Shown: positions 1 through 6,341, numbered from the stretch's first letter. The stretch is DNA of 6,935 nucleotides from Pseudonocardia sp. (GCA_030147065.1 JASLAP010000584.1:1-6935); one strand, 5' to 3'. Numbers and translations are program-made. The notes: generated by a model from the sequence alone, not told the origin.

Positions 1-5
1 GGAGG
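1..5 (+). promoter_or_regulatory. Shine-Dalgarno site of the tunnel-fold gene
   Basis: A perfect GGAGG lies at the left edge, six bases before the GTG at 12. It fixes that GTG as the start. It does not show whether the gene is first in its operon, because everything upstream is outside the window. Confidence 0.7.
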
Positions 6-11
6 CCGACC

Positions 12-410
12 GTGTTCCGAGTGACCGTCCGCGACCACGTGATGGTCGCGCACAGCTTCCGCGGCGAGGTCTTCGGGCCCGCCCAGCAGCTGCACGGCGC
101 GACCTTCGTCGTCGACGCCACCTTCCTGCGCCCCGACCTGGACGCCGACAACATCGTGGTGGACATCGGGCGGGCCACCGAGCGGCTGCACGCGGTGCTG
201 GCCGACCTCAACTACCGCAACCTCGACGACGTGCCCGAGTTCGCCGGCACCAACACCTCGACCGAGTTCCTGGCCAAGGTGATCGCCGACCGGCTGGCCG
301 ACCTGGTCGCGGCGGGCGAGCTGGGCCCGGGGGCGGCCGGGCTGACCGCGATCGAGGTCGTCCTGCACGAGTCGCACGTGGCGTCGGCGGGCTACCGGCG
401 CGAGCTGTGA
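12..410 (+). CDS. Degenerate 6-pyruvoyl/6-carboxytetrahydropterin synthase family (tunnel-fold) protein
   Basis: This 132-residue protein has the length and layout of the PTPS/QueD tunnel-fold family, whose active members convert dihydroneopterin triphosphate to a tetrahydropterin product. The GTG start is supported by GGAGG six bases upstream. Family landmarks are His14 (the first zinc-ligand position), LHG at 27-29, the NTSTEFLAK segment at 81-89 (cf. NPTSEVLAK in E. coli QueD) and the pterin-anchoring Glu in LHES (Glu120). The chemistry is missing. The family's Cys-x3-His-Gly-His reads Ala24-x3-His28-Gly29-Ala30, so the catalytic Cys and one zinc His are gone. The LDHHYLND motif reads LNYRNLDD (66-73), so the Asp and His of the catalytic triad are also replaced. 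From memory, S. coelicolor SCO6650 is a solved hexameric homologue with similar losses that keeps a pterin-like pocket. The protein probably binds a pterin-like ligand but is not a normal PTPS or QueD. Its stop overlaps the next gene by 4 bp (GTGA). Confidence 0.9.
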   Translation: MFRVTVRDHVMVAHSFRGEVFGPAQQLHGATFVVDATFLRPDLDADNIVVDIGRATERLHAVLADLNYRNLDDVPEFAGTNTSTEFLAKVIADRLADLVAAGELGPGAAGLTAIEVVLHESHVASAGYRREL

Positions 411-1525
411 CGGCCGGGCCGGCCGCCGACGACCGGGACCTGCACGTGGTGCTGCCCGCGTCCGTCGACGACCCGGCCGCGCCCAGCGGCGGCAACGCCT
501 ACGACCGGCGGGTGTGCCGGGAGCTGCCGGCGTTCGGGTGGCGGGTGCGGCCCGTCCGGGTCGCCGGGACCTGGCCGCGCCCCGACCGGGCCGACCGCGA
601 CGCCCTGGCCCGGGCGCTCGCCGACCTGCCGGACGGCGCCCTGGTCCTGGTCGACGGGCTGGTCGGCTGCGGGGTGCCCGAGGTCGTGGTGCCCGCGGCG
701 CGGCGGCTGCGACTCGTGGTGCTGGTGCACCTCCCGCTGGCCGACGAGACCGGCCTCGCGCCCGACGAGGCCGCCGACCTGGACCGCCGCGAGCGGGAGG
801 TGCTCGCGGCCTCGGCCGCGGTCGTGGTGACCAGCGCGTGGGCCGCCGCCCGGCTGGCCGCAGCGGTGCCCGCCGACCGGCTGCACGTCGCCGAGCCCGG
901 CGTCGACCCGGCGCCGCTCACCGCCGGCCGCGACGCCGGGACCGGCCTGCTGTGCCTGGCCTCGCTGACCCGCCGCAAGGCGCAGGACGTGCTGCTCACC
1001 GCCCTCGCCGAGGTGGTGGCCGGCGGGTTCGACCGCGAGTTCGACTGCGTGCTGGCCGGCCCGGTCCCCGACCCCGGCTACGCCGCCGAGTTGCGGGCGC
1101 TGGTCGAGCGCGGCGGGCTGGCCGGGCGGGTCCGGCTGGCCGGCCCGCTGGGCGGGGCCGAGCTGGAGGCCGTCTGGGCCGCCACCGACCTGGCTGTGCT
1201 GGTGTCCCGGGCCGAGACCTACGGCATGGCCGTCACCGAGGCCCTGGCCCGCGGGATCCCGGTCCTGGTCAGCGACGCCGGGGCACTTCCCGGGACGCTC
1301 GGTCGCGCGCCGGACGGCCGCCGGCCGGGGATGGTCGTGCCGGCGGGCCGGCCCGGGCCGCTCGCCGACGCCCTGCGCCGCTGGTGGGGAGAACCCCGGT
1401 ACCGGGCGGATCTGCGCCGTTCGGCCCGGGAGCGGCGCTGCATACTGAGCGGGTGGGAGGACACCGCGCGGCGGCTGCACCAGGTGCTGGAGGGGCTGCG
1501 CCGACCGCCGGTGGTGGCGCCGTGA
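407..1525 (+). CDS. GT4-type glycosyltransferase
   Basis: This 372-residue protein has the two-domain GT-B layout of family 4 retaining glycosyltransferases, which transfer a sugar from a nucleotide-sugar donor and are usually cytosolic or membrane-associated. The N-terminal domain shows the Ser-Gly-Gly acceptor-side loop (27-29, [10 protein letters not shown]). The C-terminal Rossmann domain begins near residue 183 with [11 protein letters not shown], where Arg190 and Lys191 fit the diphosphate-binding pair. The EX7E motif is present as Glu270 and Glu278 ([11 protein letters not shown]), followed by [14 protein letters not shown]. All the expected catalytic features are there, so it should be active; donor and acceptor cannot be read from the sequence. 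The GTG start overlaps the previous stop by 4 bp, with no strong ribosome site of its own, which implies translational coupling. It overlaps the methyltransferase by 4 bp at the other end, so it likely modifies the same compound as the neighbouring enzymes. Confidence 0.9.
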   Translation: MTAGPAADDRDLHVVLPASVDDPAAPSGGNAYDRRVCRELPAFGWRVRPVRVAGTWPRPDRADRDALARALADLPDGALVLVDGLVGCGVPEVVVPAARRLRLVVLVHLPLADETGLAPDEAADLDRREREVLAASAAVVVTSAWAAARLAAAVPADRLHVAEPGVDPAPLTAGRDAGTGLLCLASLTRRKAQDVLLTALAEVVAGGFDREFDCVLAGPVPDPGYAAELRALVERGGLAGRVRLAGPLGGAELEAVWAATDLAVLVSRAETYGMAVTEALARGIPVLVSDAGALPGTLGRAPDGRRPGMVVPAGRPGPLADALRRWWGEPRYRADLRRSARERRCILSGWEDTARRLHQVLEGLRRPPVVAP

Positions 1526-2499
1526 CCCCGCCCGACCCGGTCGCCCAGGTGGTCGACGACTTCGATCCGGACTGGCTCGCCGTCCGCGAGCCGGCCGACC
1601 ACGACGCCCGCCACAGCGGCCTCGCCACCGCCCTCGCCACCGCCCTCGCCGCCGCTCTGCGGCCGACCGACGGCGAGGTCGTGATCCACGACCTCGGGTC
1701 GGGCACCGGCTCGCTGGCCCGCTGGCTCGCCCCACGGCTGCCCGGCCCGCAGCGCTGGGTGCTGCACGACCGCGACCCCGCGCTGCTCGCGCTGGCCCGG
1801 GAGCGGACGGCCGGGCTGGTCGCCGCGGACGGCAGCCCGGTGCGGGTGGGGACCGCGGTGACCGACCTGACCGCGCTGCGCGCCGCCGACCTGACCGGCG
1901 CCGCCGCGGTCACCGCCTCGGCGCTGCTGGACCTGTTCACCGCGGCCGAGGCCGACGCGCTGGCCGCGACCTGCGCCGCCGCCGGCGCCCCGGTGCTGTG
2001 GACCCTGTCGGTGACCGGGGCGGTCGAACTCGACCCGCCCGACCCGCTGGACGGGCCGATCACCACCGCGTTCAACGACCACCAGCGCCGGTCCGGACCG
2101 GACGGCGCGCTGCTCGGCCCGGACGCCCCGCAGGTGGTCGCGGAGGCGCTGCGCCGGCACGGGATGCAGGTGCGCGCGTCCGACAGCCCGTGGCGGCTCG
2201 GCGCACCGCACGCCGGCCTGCTCGCCGAGTGGCTGCGCGGGCGGGTGGACGCCGCGGTGGAGCAGGATCCGGCGCTGGCCGCCGAGGGGCCGCGGTGGCT
2301 GCGGGACCGGCTGGCCGCGGTGGCGGCGGGGCGGCTGTCGGCGACGGTGGGGCACCGCGACCTGTTCGCGGTGCCGGCCGGGCGGGCGCCGGGGGGCGCC
2401 CCGGAGATCGGCAGAGCGGGGATCACGACGGGGTCGGGGGACGCAGGGTACGAACCGGCAGGGCTCCAGCAGGCAGGGCCCGTGGAGGCGTCGACATGA
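1522..2499 (+). CDS. Class I SAM-dependent methyltransferase
   Basis: This is a 325-residue protein starting at a GTG that overlaps the glycosyltransferase stop (GTGA, 1522-1525). A weak GGTGG stands four bases upstream. The SAM-binding motif I is clear: VVIHDLGSGTGSLARWL, with Asp57-Leu-Gly-Ser-Gly-Thr-Gly63. The acidic end of beta-2 follows in VLHDRDP (Asp83/Asp85). The rest fits a Rossmann methyltransferase: VTASALLDLFT near 133-143 for the motif IV region, then VLWTLSVTG. Methyl acceptor unknown. Homologues in similar actinobacterial clusters are annotated only as methyltransferases. The last 30 or so residues (from about 2407) look unlike the rest: low-complexity Gly/Ala and codons such as AGA, GAA, GCA and ACA that are rare elsewhere here. 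The tail may be former intergenic DNA. The stop overlaps the ATG of the membrane protein (ATGA). Confidence 0.88.
   Translation: MTPPDPVAQVVDDFDPDWLAVREPADHDARHSGLATALATALAAALRPTDGEVVIHDLGSGTGSLARWLAPRLPGPQRWVLHDRDPALLALARERTAGLVAADGSPVRVGTAVTDLTALRAADLTGAAAVTASALLDLFTAAEADALAATCAAAGAPVLWTLSVTGAVELDPPDPLDGPITTAFNDHQRRSGPDGALLGPDAPQVVAEALRRHGMQVRASDSPWRLGAPHAGLLAEWLRGRVDAAVEQDPALAAEGPRWLRDRLAAVAAGRLSATVGHRDLFAVPAGRAPGGAPEIGRAGITTGSGDAGYEPAGLQQAGPVEAST
2484..2488 (+). promoter_or_regulatory. Shine-Dalgarno site of the membrane-protein gene
   Basis: A perfect GGAGG lies seven bases before the ATG at 2496. It decides the start of the flippase-like gene inside a much longer open frame that begins at 1998. 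It lies inside the methyltransferase coding sequence. Confidence 0.7.
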
Positions 2500-3806
2500 A
2501 GCACTCGCTCCCCACCCGACCGACACCGTGGCTGCGGCTGCTGGTCGGCATCGGCATCATCGTCGGGCTGGTCTACCTGCTCGGCGGCGACGCCTTCGCC
2601 AACGGGCTGGCCGTGATCGGGCCGACCTCGATCGCGGCCGCGCTGGCGATCGGGCTGCTCACGACCGTGCTCGGGGCGCTGCGGTGGTGGCTGGTGGCCC
2701 GCCGGGTCGGCCTGCAGCTGCGGGTGCGCGACGCGATCGCCGAGGTCTACCGGGCCACCTTCCTCAACGCGGTGCTGCCCAGCGGCGTGCTCGGCGACGT
2801 CGACCGGGCGGTGCGGCACGGCCGCGATTCCGGCGACATGGCCCGCGGCGCGCGGGCCGTGGTGCTGGAGCGGACCGCCGGCCAGGTAGTGCTGATCGCG
2901 GTGGCCTGCGTCGTGCTGCCCACCCAGCCCACGCTGGTCGCCGCGGTGCTCAGCGGGCCCGGCAACCCGCCGGTCGCGGTGGCCATCGGCGCGGTCGCGG
3001 TGCTCGCGGCGGCCACCGGCGTGGCCATCGTGATCGCCCGCAGCCGGCCCGGCTCCGGGAAGTGGCGCCGGGTGCTGCACGACGCCGCCGCCGACGCCCG
3101 GGCCGGGCTGCTGGCCCGCGACACCTGGCCCGCGCTGTTCGGGCTGTCCCTGGCCGCGCTGGGCGGCTTCCTGGCGCTGTTCCTGGTGGCCGCGCGAGCT
3201 GCCGGCACCACCGCGCCGACCCTGCAACTGCTGCCGCTGCTGCTGATGGCGCTGCTGGCGATGGCCCTGCCGGTGAACGTCGGCGGCTGGGGGCCGCGCG
3301 AGGGCATCGCCGCGCTGGGGTTCTGGATGGCCGGGCTGGGCGCCCCGCTGGGGATCACCGTGTCGGTGGCCTACGGGGTGCTGGCGCTGATCGCGGCCCT
3401 GCCCGGCGGTCTGGTGCTGCTGGCCCGCCGCGCCGCCCGCAACCGCGCCGACCGGCACCGGCTCGCGCTGCCCGGACACCCGGACGGGGTGGCCGCCCCC
3501 GCGGTCGCCCCGCATCCGGCCGACGCTCCGCGACCGCCGGTTCCGCACCCGGCGGCCCACCACCCGGCGGACCGGTACCCCGCCGACCCGTACCCCGCCG
3601 ACCAGTACCCGGTGGCCCCGTACCCGGCCGACCCGTACCCGGCCGACCCGTACCCGGCTGCGTCGTACTCAGCCGACCAGTACCCGCCCGATCGGTACCG
3701 GGATGACCGGTACCCGGCGGCCCGGTACCCGTCCCCGCGCCACCCGTCGACCGGGTCGGCCCCCGAGCCGTACCCGGTCGCGCCGCCCTCGGCCCGACTG
3801 CCCTGA
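2496..3806 (+). CDS. UPF0104/LPG-synthase transmembrane family (flippase-like) protein with a Tyr-Pro repeat tail
   Basis: This 436-residue protein starts at ATG (ATGA overlap with the methyltransferase, GGAGG upstream). Residues 1-312 are an integral membrane domain with hydrophobic segments near 13-29, 46-66, 131-152, 160-181, 212-233, 243-258 and 285-309. Two signatures fit the UPF0104/lysylphosphatidylglycerol synthase transmembrane region (PF03706): LNAVLPSGVLGDVDRAVRHG at 90-109, matching the family's N-x-x-x-P-G/S-x-x-GD-x-x-R motif, and NVGGWGPREG at 261-270. The C-terminal aminoacyltransferase domain of true MprF is absent, so LPG synthesis is not expected; relatives are thought to move lipid-linked or amphipathic molecules across the membrane. 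Residues 313-436 form a predicted disordered cytoplasmic or exterior tail of Pro, Tyr, Ala, Asp and Arg with a five-residue period. Being last in the operon after a glycosyltransferase and methyltransferase, it may export or flip their product; this is inference. Confidence 0.85.
   Translation: MKHSLPTRPTPWLRLLVGIGIIVGLVYLLGGDAFANGLAVIGPTSIAAALAIGLLTTVLGALRWWLVARRVGLQLRVRDAIAEVYRATFLNAVLPSGVLGDVDRAVRHGRDSGDMARGARAVVLERTAGQVVLIAVACVVLPTQPTLVAAVLSGPGNPPVAVAIGAVAVLAAATGVAIVIARSRPGSGKWRRVLHDAAADARAGLLARDTWPALFGLSLAALGGFLALFLVAARAAGTTAPTLQLLPLLLMALLAMALPVNVGGWGPREGIAALGFWMAGLGAPLGITVSVAYGVLALIAALPGGLVLLARRAARNRADRHRLALPGHPDGVAAPAVAPHPADAPRPPVPHPAAHHPADRYPADPYPADQYPVAPYPADPYPADPYPAASYSADQYPPDRYRDDRYPAARYPSPRHPSTGSAPEPYPVAPPSARLP
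3561..3778 (+). repeat. 15-bp coding tandem repeat (Tyr-Pro pentapeptides)
   Basis: This degenerate 15-bp tandem repeat encodes units of the type Tyr-Pro-Ala-Asp-Pro/Gln/Arg. Tyrosines fall at residues 361, 366, 371, 376, 381, 386, 391, 396, 401, 406 and 411, eleven in a row with exact five-residue spacing. The same register is occupied by His351, His356, His416, Ser421 and Tyr426. Two adjacent units at about 3621-3650 are identical in DNA (TACCCGGCCGACCCG) and neighbours differ by a few bases, as expected for expansion by slippage followed by divergence. The reading frame is kept throughout. Confidence 0.9.
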
Positions 3807-3854
3807 TCGCCCGTTCCGCCCGCTGGCCGGTCCGCCGATCGGTCGGCCCGCTGA

Positions 3855-3877
3855 TCGGCCGGTCCCCGACCGGTCGG
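3855..3877. terminator. Candidate bidirectional terminator hairpin between convergent genes
   Basis: The 84-bp gap between the membrane-protein stop and the cyclohydrolase stop holds an inverted repeat. TCGGCCGGTC (3855-3864) faces GACCGGTCGG (3868-3877) across a CCC loop. The stem is ten pairs, two of them G-U in the plus-strand RNA. There is no T-run, as is usual in actinomycetes. Nearby are further GGTC/GACC copies and a direct repeat TGGCCGGTC at 3824-3832 and 3884-3892. The position suits termination of both converging transcripts. Confidence 0.5.
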
Positions 3878-3890
3878 CGGCGGTGGCCGG

Positions 3891-4610
3891 TCAGCCGGCC
3901 GAGCCGACCACCTTGATGTCCGGGCCGTCGTCGAGGTCGGGCAGGTCGTGGCGCATCCGGTCGCGCTTGGTCCGCAGGTAGTCCACGTTCACCGGGTCCA
4001 CCCCGACCGCCAGCGGCACCCGCGCGGCGACCTTGACCCCGTGCCCGACCAGGCCGTCGACCTTGTCCGGGTTGTTGGTCAGCAGCCGAACCGCGGCCAC
4101 TCCGAGGTCGGCCAGGATGTCGGCGGCGGCGCCGTACTCGCGGGCGTCGCCCGGCAGCCCCAGCGCCAGGTTGGCGTCCAGGGTGTCGCGGCCCTGGTCC
4201 TGCAGGGCGTAGGCGGCGATCTTGGCGCCCAGCCCGATCCCGCGGCCCTCGTGGCCGCGCAGGTAGACCAGCACGCCGCGGCCCGCGGCGGCGATCATGC
4301 GCAGTGCGGTGTCCAGCTGCTCACCGCAGTCGCAGCGGCGGGACGCGAAGGACTCCCCCGTCAGGCACTCGGAGTGCACCCGGGCCAGGACGGCGTCGGG
4401 TCCCCCGCCCGGGACGCCGTTCGGGCCGGTCCGCTTCGCCCCACGGCGGTCGCGCACGTCGCCGAGCACCAGCGCGACGTGGTCGACGCCGAGGTGGGCA
4501 TCGGAGTAGGCGACGGCGGTGAAGTCGCCGTGTGCGGTGGGTAAGGAGCTGCGGGCGAGGCGCGTGATGCGCGTCTCGCCCGGGCCCCGATCACCGACGG
4601 TATGAGCCAC
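3891..4610 (-). CDS. ribA: GTP cyclohydrolase II, stand-alone (RibA type)
   Basis: This enzyme opens GTP to give 2,5-diamino-6-ribosylamino-4(3H)-pyrimidinone 5-phosphate, formate and pyrophosphate, the first step of riboflavin synthesis. Numbered from GTG 4610 (239 residues): DHVALVLGDV at 43-52, HSECLTGESF at 79-88, and zinc ligands Cys82, Cys93 and Cys95 (CDCG). Then LRGHEGRGIGL at 117-127, AYALQDQG at 133-140, GDAREY with Arg157 at the catalytic Arg position of E. coli RibA, and LLTNNPDKV at 176-184. Tyr134 aligns with E. coli Tyr105, the residue linked to full turnover to the pyrimidinone. There is no DHBP synthase (RibB) domain, unlike the fused RibBA common in actinobacterial riboflavin operons, so this is probably an extra copy serving another pathway. 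About 16 extra Arg/Gly/Pro-rich residues lie near 53-73. The start is uncertain: GTG 4610 or GTG 4625 in the same frame, neither with a ribosome site. It converges on the left operon. Confidence 0.92.
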   Translation of the reverse strand: MAHTVGDRGPGETRITRLARSSLPTAHGDFTAVAYSDAHLGVDHVALVLGDVRDRRGAKRTGPNGVPGGGPDAVLARVHSECLTGESFASRRCDCGEQLDTALRMIAAAGRGVLVYLRGHEGRGIGLGAKIAAYALQDQGRDTLDANLALGLPGDAREYGAAADILADLGVAAVRLLTNNPDKVDGLVGHGVKVAARVPLAVGVDPVNVDYLRTKRDRMRHDLPDLDDGPDIKVVGSAG

Positions 4611-4670
4611 TGATCTGATCGACACTATGCGTGTGTACCGGCCCGCCCGGTAAGTCGCCAGAATCCTGGG
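4611..4670. promoter_or_regulatory. Divergent promoter region, possibly leaderless both ways
   Basis: These 60 bases separate the starts of the cyclohydrolase (minus) and the DUF2231 gene (plus), so both promoters should lie here or in the gene ends. On the plus strand CAGAAT (4659-4664) resembles a -10 box and sits six bases before the GTG at 4671, the spacing expected of a leaderless start. On the minus strand TAGTGT (4627-4622) is a -10-like match eleven bases before GTG 4610. Neither gene has a Shine-Dalgarno site. No convincing -35 is seen. The region is more AT-rich than its surroundings and too short for an FMN riboswitch. Confidence 0.4.
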
Positions 4671-5183
4671 GTGCTCATCACCGTCGGAGGCCTTCCGGCT
4701 CATCCCCTGCTCGTGCATGCGGTCGTCGTGCTGGTCCCTTTGGCAGCACTGGGTGCGATCGCCCTCGCCATCCGGGCTCCGTGGCGCCGCAGCTTCGGTC
4801 CGCTGGTGGCGCTGCTCGCCCTCGCCGGGGCGCTCAGCGCCACCGGCGCGAAGCTCGCCGGCGACCAGCTCGCCGCCTACCTGGAAGCGGCCGGCCAGGA
4901 CCCGGCCCCGCTGGCCGCGCACGGCCAGTTCGGCCTCTACACGCTGCTGGCGGTCTGGCCGTTCGCGGTGCTCGCGGTGGTCGCCGCGGTGCTGGCCCGG
5001 CGCGACCGGAGCGCGGAGACCGGCGGCGGGCACCGCGCCACCACGACCGTGGCCGCGACGAGCACCCCGGTCACGGTGACGACCTGGCTGGCCGCGGCGG
5101 CCGGCGTCGTCGCGCTGGCGTTCACCGTCGTCGCCGGGGACTCCGGGTCCCGCCTGGTCTGGGGCTTCGTGACCGGGGGCTGA
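4671..5183 (+). CDS. DUF2231 family membrane protein
   Basis: This is a 170-residue small membrane protein with four hydrophobic segments, near residues 13-34, 43-60, 86-109 and 138-156. Its start reads VGGLPAHPLLVHAVVVLVPL, the hallmark of DUF2231 (PF09990), with His11 and His16 flanking the first helix. His84 in AHG before helix three and the ending GDSGSRLVWGF complete the family pattern. The spaced histidines could bind a metal or haem, but no function is established for the family as far as I know. The GTG start is chosen because the family motif begins within a few residues of it. There is no ribosome site, and a -10-like CAGAAT six bases upstream suggests a leaderless transcript. A Thr/Ala-rich linker (121-138) joins helices three and four. 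It converges on metX with only six bases between the stop codons. Confidence 0.85.
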   Translation: MLITVGGLPAHPLLVHAVVVLVPLAALGAIALAIRAPWRRSFGPLVALLALAGALSATGAKLAGDQLAAYLEAAGQDPAPLAAHGQFGLYTLLAVWPFAVLAVVAAVLARRDRSAETGGGHRATTTVAATSTPVTVTTWLAAAAGVVALAFTVVAGDSGSRLVWGFVTGG

Positions 5184-5191
5184 GCCCGGTC
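5171..5191. terminator. Candidate hairpin over the convergent stop codons
   Basis: GACC (5171-5174) pairs with GGTC (5188-5191) and GGGC (5177-5180) with GCCC (5184-5187), with a two-base bulge and a TGA loop that is the DUF2231 stop codon itself. An alternative fold pairs GACCGGG (5171-5177) with CCCGGTC (5185-5191). The hairpin also covers the edge of the metX stop (5190-5192). No T-run follows. It is small but symmetric and could serve both transcripts. Confidence 0.35.
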
Positions 5192-6341
5192 AGGGGGCGG
5201 GTTCGGCGAGCAGCTCGTCGAGCATCGCCCCCACGGCCGCGGCCTCGACCAGGAAACCGTCGTGCCCGTAGGGCGAGTCGATCAGCCGCAGCGGGCCGGC
5301 TCCCGGGATGCCGGCGGCCAGCTCGGCCTGCTGGTCCGGCGGGTACAGCCGGTCGGAGCTGATCCCGGCGACCAGCGTCCGGGCCCGCACCCGGGCCAGC
5401 CCGGCGGCGACCCCGCCGCGCCCGCGGCCGACGTCGTGGGCGTTCATCATCTCGGTCAACCGCACGTAGGACCCGGCGTCGAACCGGCGCACCAGCTTCG
5501 CGGCGTGGTGGTCCAGGTAGGACTCCACCGCGTACCGCCCGCCCAGCCACGGGTCCTCCCCCGGCTGGGCCGCCCGCCCGAACCGCTCGGCCAGCTCGAA
5601 CGCGCTGCGGTAGCTCAGGTGCGCCATCCGCCGGGCCACCCCGAGGCCGCGGTGCGGCCCCTCGCCTCGGGGCAGGTGGTGGTAGTCGCCGCCGTGCCAG
5701 CCCGGATCGTCCCGGATGGCGGCCAGCTGCGGGGCCGCCCAGCCGATCTGGTCCGCGGCCGTGGCCGCCGGGCTGGCCAGCAGGAACAGCCGCCGCACCC
5801 GGTCGGGCTCGGTGGCCGCCCACTCCAGGGCCCGCATCCCGCCCATCGAGCCGCCGACCACGCAGGCCCAGCTCCCGATGCCGAGCTCGTCGGCCAGGAC
5901 CGTCTCGGCGGCCACCGCGTCCCGCGGGGTGACCAGCGGGAACCGGCTCCCCCACGGACGCCCGTCGGGCGCGGTGGACGACGGGCCGGTGCTGCCCTGG
6001 CAGCCACCGACCACGTTCGGCGCGACCACGAACCAGCGGGCCGGGTCCAGCGTCCGGCCCGGCCCGACCAGCGCGTCCCACCAGCCGGGGGTCGGGTGGC
6101 CGGGGCCGGCCGGGCCGTGCACGTGGCTGTCGCCGGTGAGCGCGTGCAGCACCAGCACCGCGTTGGACGCGTCGGCGTTCAGCTCGCCCCAGGTCTCGTA
6201 GGCCAGGGCGACCTCGGGCAGCTCGCCGCCCGCCTCCAGCTTCAGCGGTCCGGGCAGCCGGACCCAGCGGCGCCGGCCCGGGTCGTCGCCGTCCCGCCAG
6301 GCGCCGCTGGCCGGCGGGAGGTCCGCCCCGAGCGTGGTCAC
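5190..6341 (-). CDS. metX: Homoserine O-acetyltransferase MetX
   Basis: MetX transfers an acetyl group from acetyl-CoA to L-homoserine, giving O-acetylhomoserine for methionine synthesis in the cytoplasm. The protein is 383 residues, the usual size (the mycobacterial enzyme is about 379), and has the alpha/beta-hydrolase fold. Family segments are LHALTGDSH (65-73), GPAGPGHPTPGWWD (76-89), NVVGGCQGSTGPSS (109-122) and GSRFPL (131-136). The nucleophile elbow is GGSMGG with Ser165, and the triad is completed by Asp330 (SSDRLYPP) and His360 (YGHDGF). SYVRLTEMMNAHDVGRGRGG is also typical. The GTG start at 6341 is the first in-frame start after an in-frame TGA at 6392-6390, with only a GGGG 11 bases upstream. 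The start overlaps the stop of a four-codon frame (GTGA). The gene lies downstream of metY on the same strand and supplies its substrate, so the two are probably one transcript. Confidence 0.95.
   Translation of the reverse strand: MTTLGADLPPASGAWRDGDDPGRRRWVRLPGPLKLEAGGELPEVALAYETWGELNADASNAVLVLHALTGDSHVHGPAGPGHPTPGWWDALVGPGRTLDPARWFVVAPNVVGGCQGSTGPSSTAPDGRPWGSRFPLVTPRDAVAAETVLADELGIGSWACVVGGSMGGMRALEWAATEPDRVRRLFLLASPAATAADQIGWAAPQLAAIRDDPGWHGGDYHHLPRGEGPHRGLGVARRMAHLSYRSAFELAERFGRAAQPGEDPWLGGRYAVESYLDHHAAKLVRRFDAGSYVRLTEMMNAHDVGRGRGGVAAGLARVRARTLVAGISSDRLYPPDQQAELAAGIPGAGPLRLIDSPYGHDGFLVEAAAVGAMLDELLAEPAP

Noticed and set aside
514..1521. N-terminal extension of the methyltransferase frame
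   Set aside because: The open frame continues upstream through the glycosyltransferase but reads as Arg/Gly-rich noise. The GTG at 1522 with GTGA overlap gives a normal methyltransferase start.
392..1735. 447-codon minus-strand frame opposite the glycosyltransferase
   Set aside because: It is repetitive Arg/Gly/Gln/His composition with no domain; the plus-strand GT4 motifs are clear.
1269..3563. 764-codon open frame on the minus strand opposite the methyltransferase and membrane-protein genes
   Set aside because: The translation is Arg/Gly/Pro/Ala low complexity without motifs, and the plus strand here has two recognised families with coupled starts. It is a GC-rich antisense shadow.
3561..3778. 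Tandem repeat as a CRISPR array or non-coding satellite
   Set aside because: Units are 15 bp with no spacers and stay in frame with a coding gene.
4611..4670. FMN riboswitch upstream of ribA
   Set aside because: The gap is 60 bp, and none of the conserved RFN-element segments are seen; the candidate starts leave almost no leader.
4611..5033. Upstream extension of the cyclohydrolase frame into the DUF2231 gene
   Set aside because: The extension is low-complexity and antisense to a recognised membrane protein; RibA homology begins only around residue 15 from GTG 4610.
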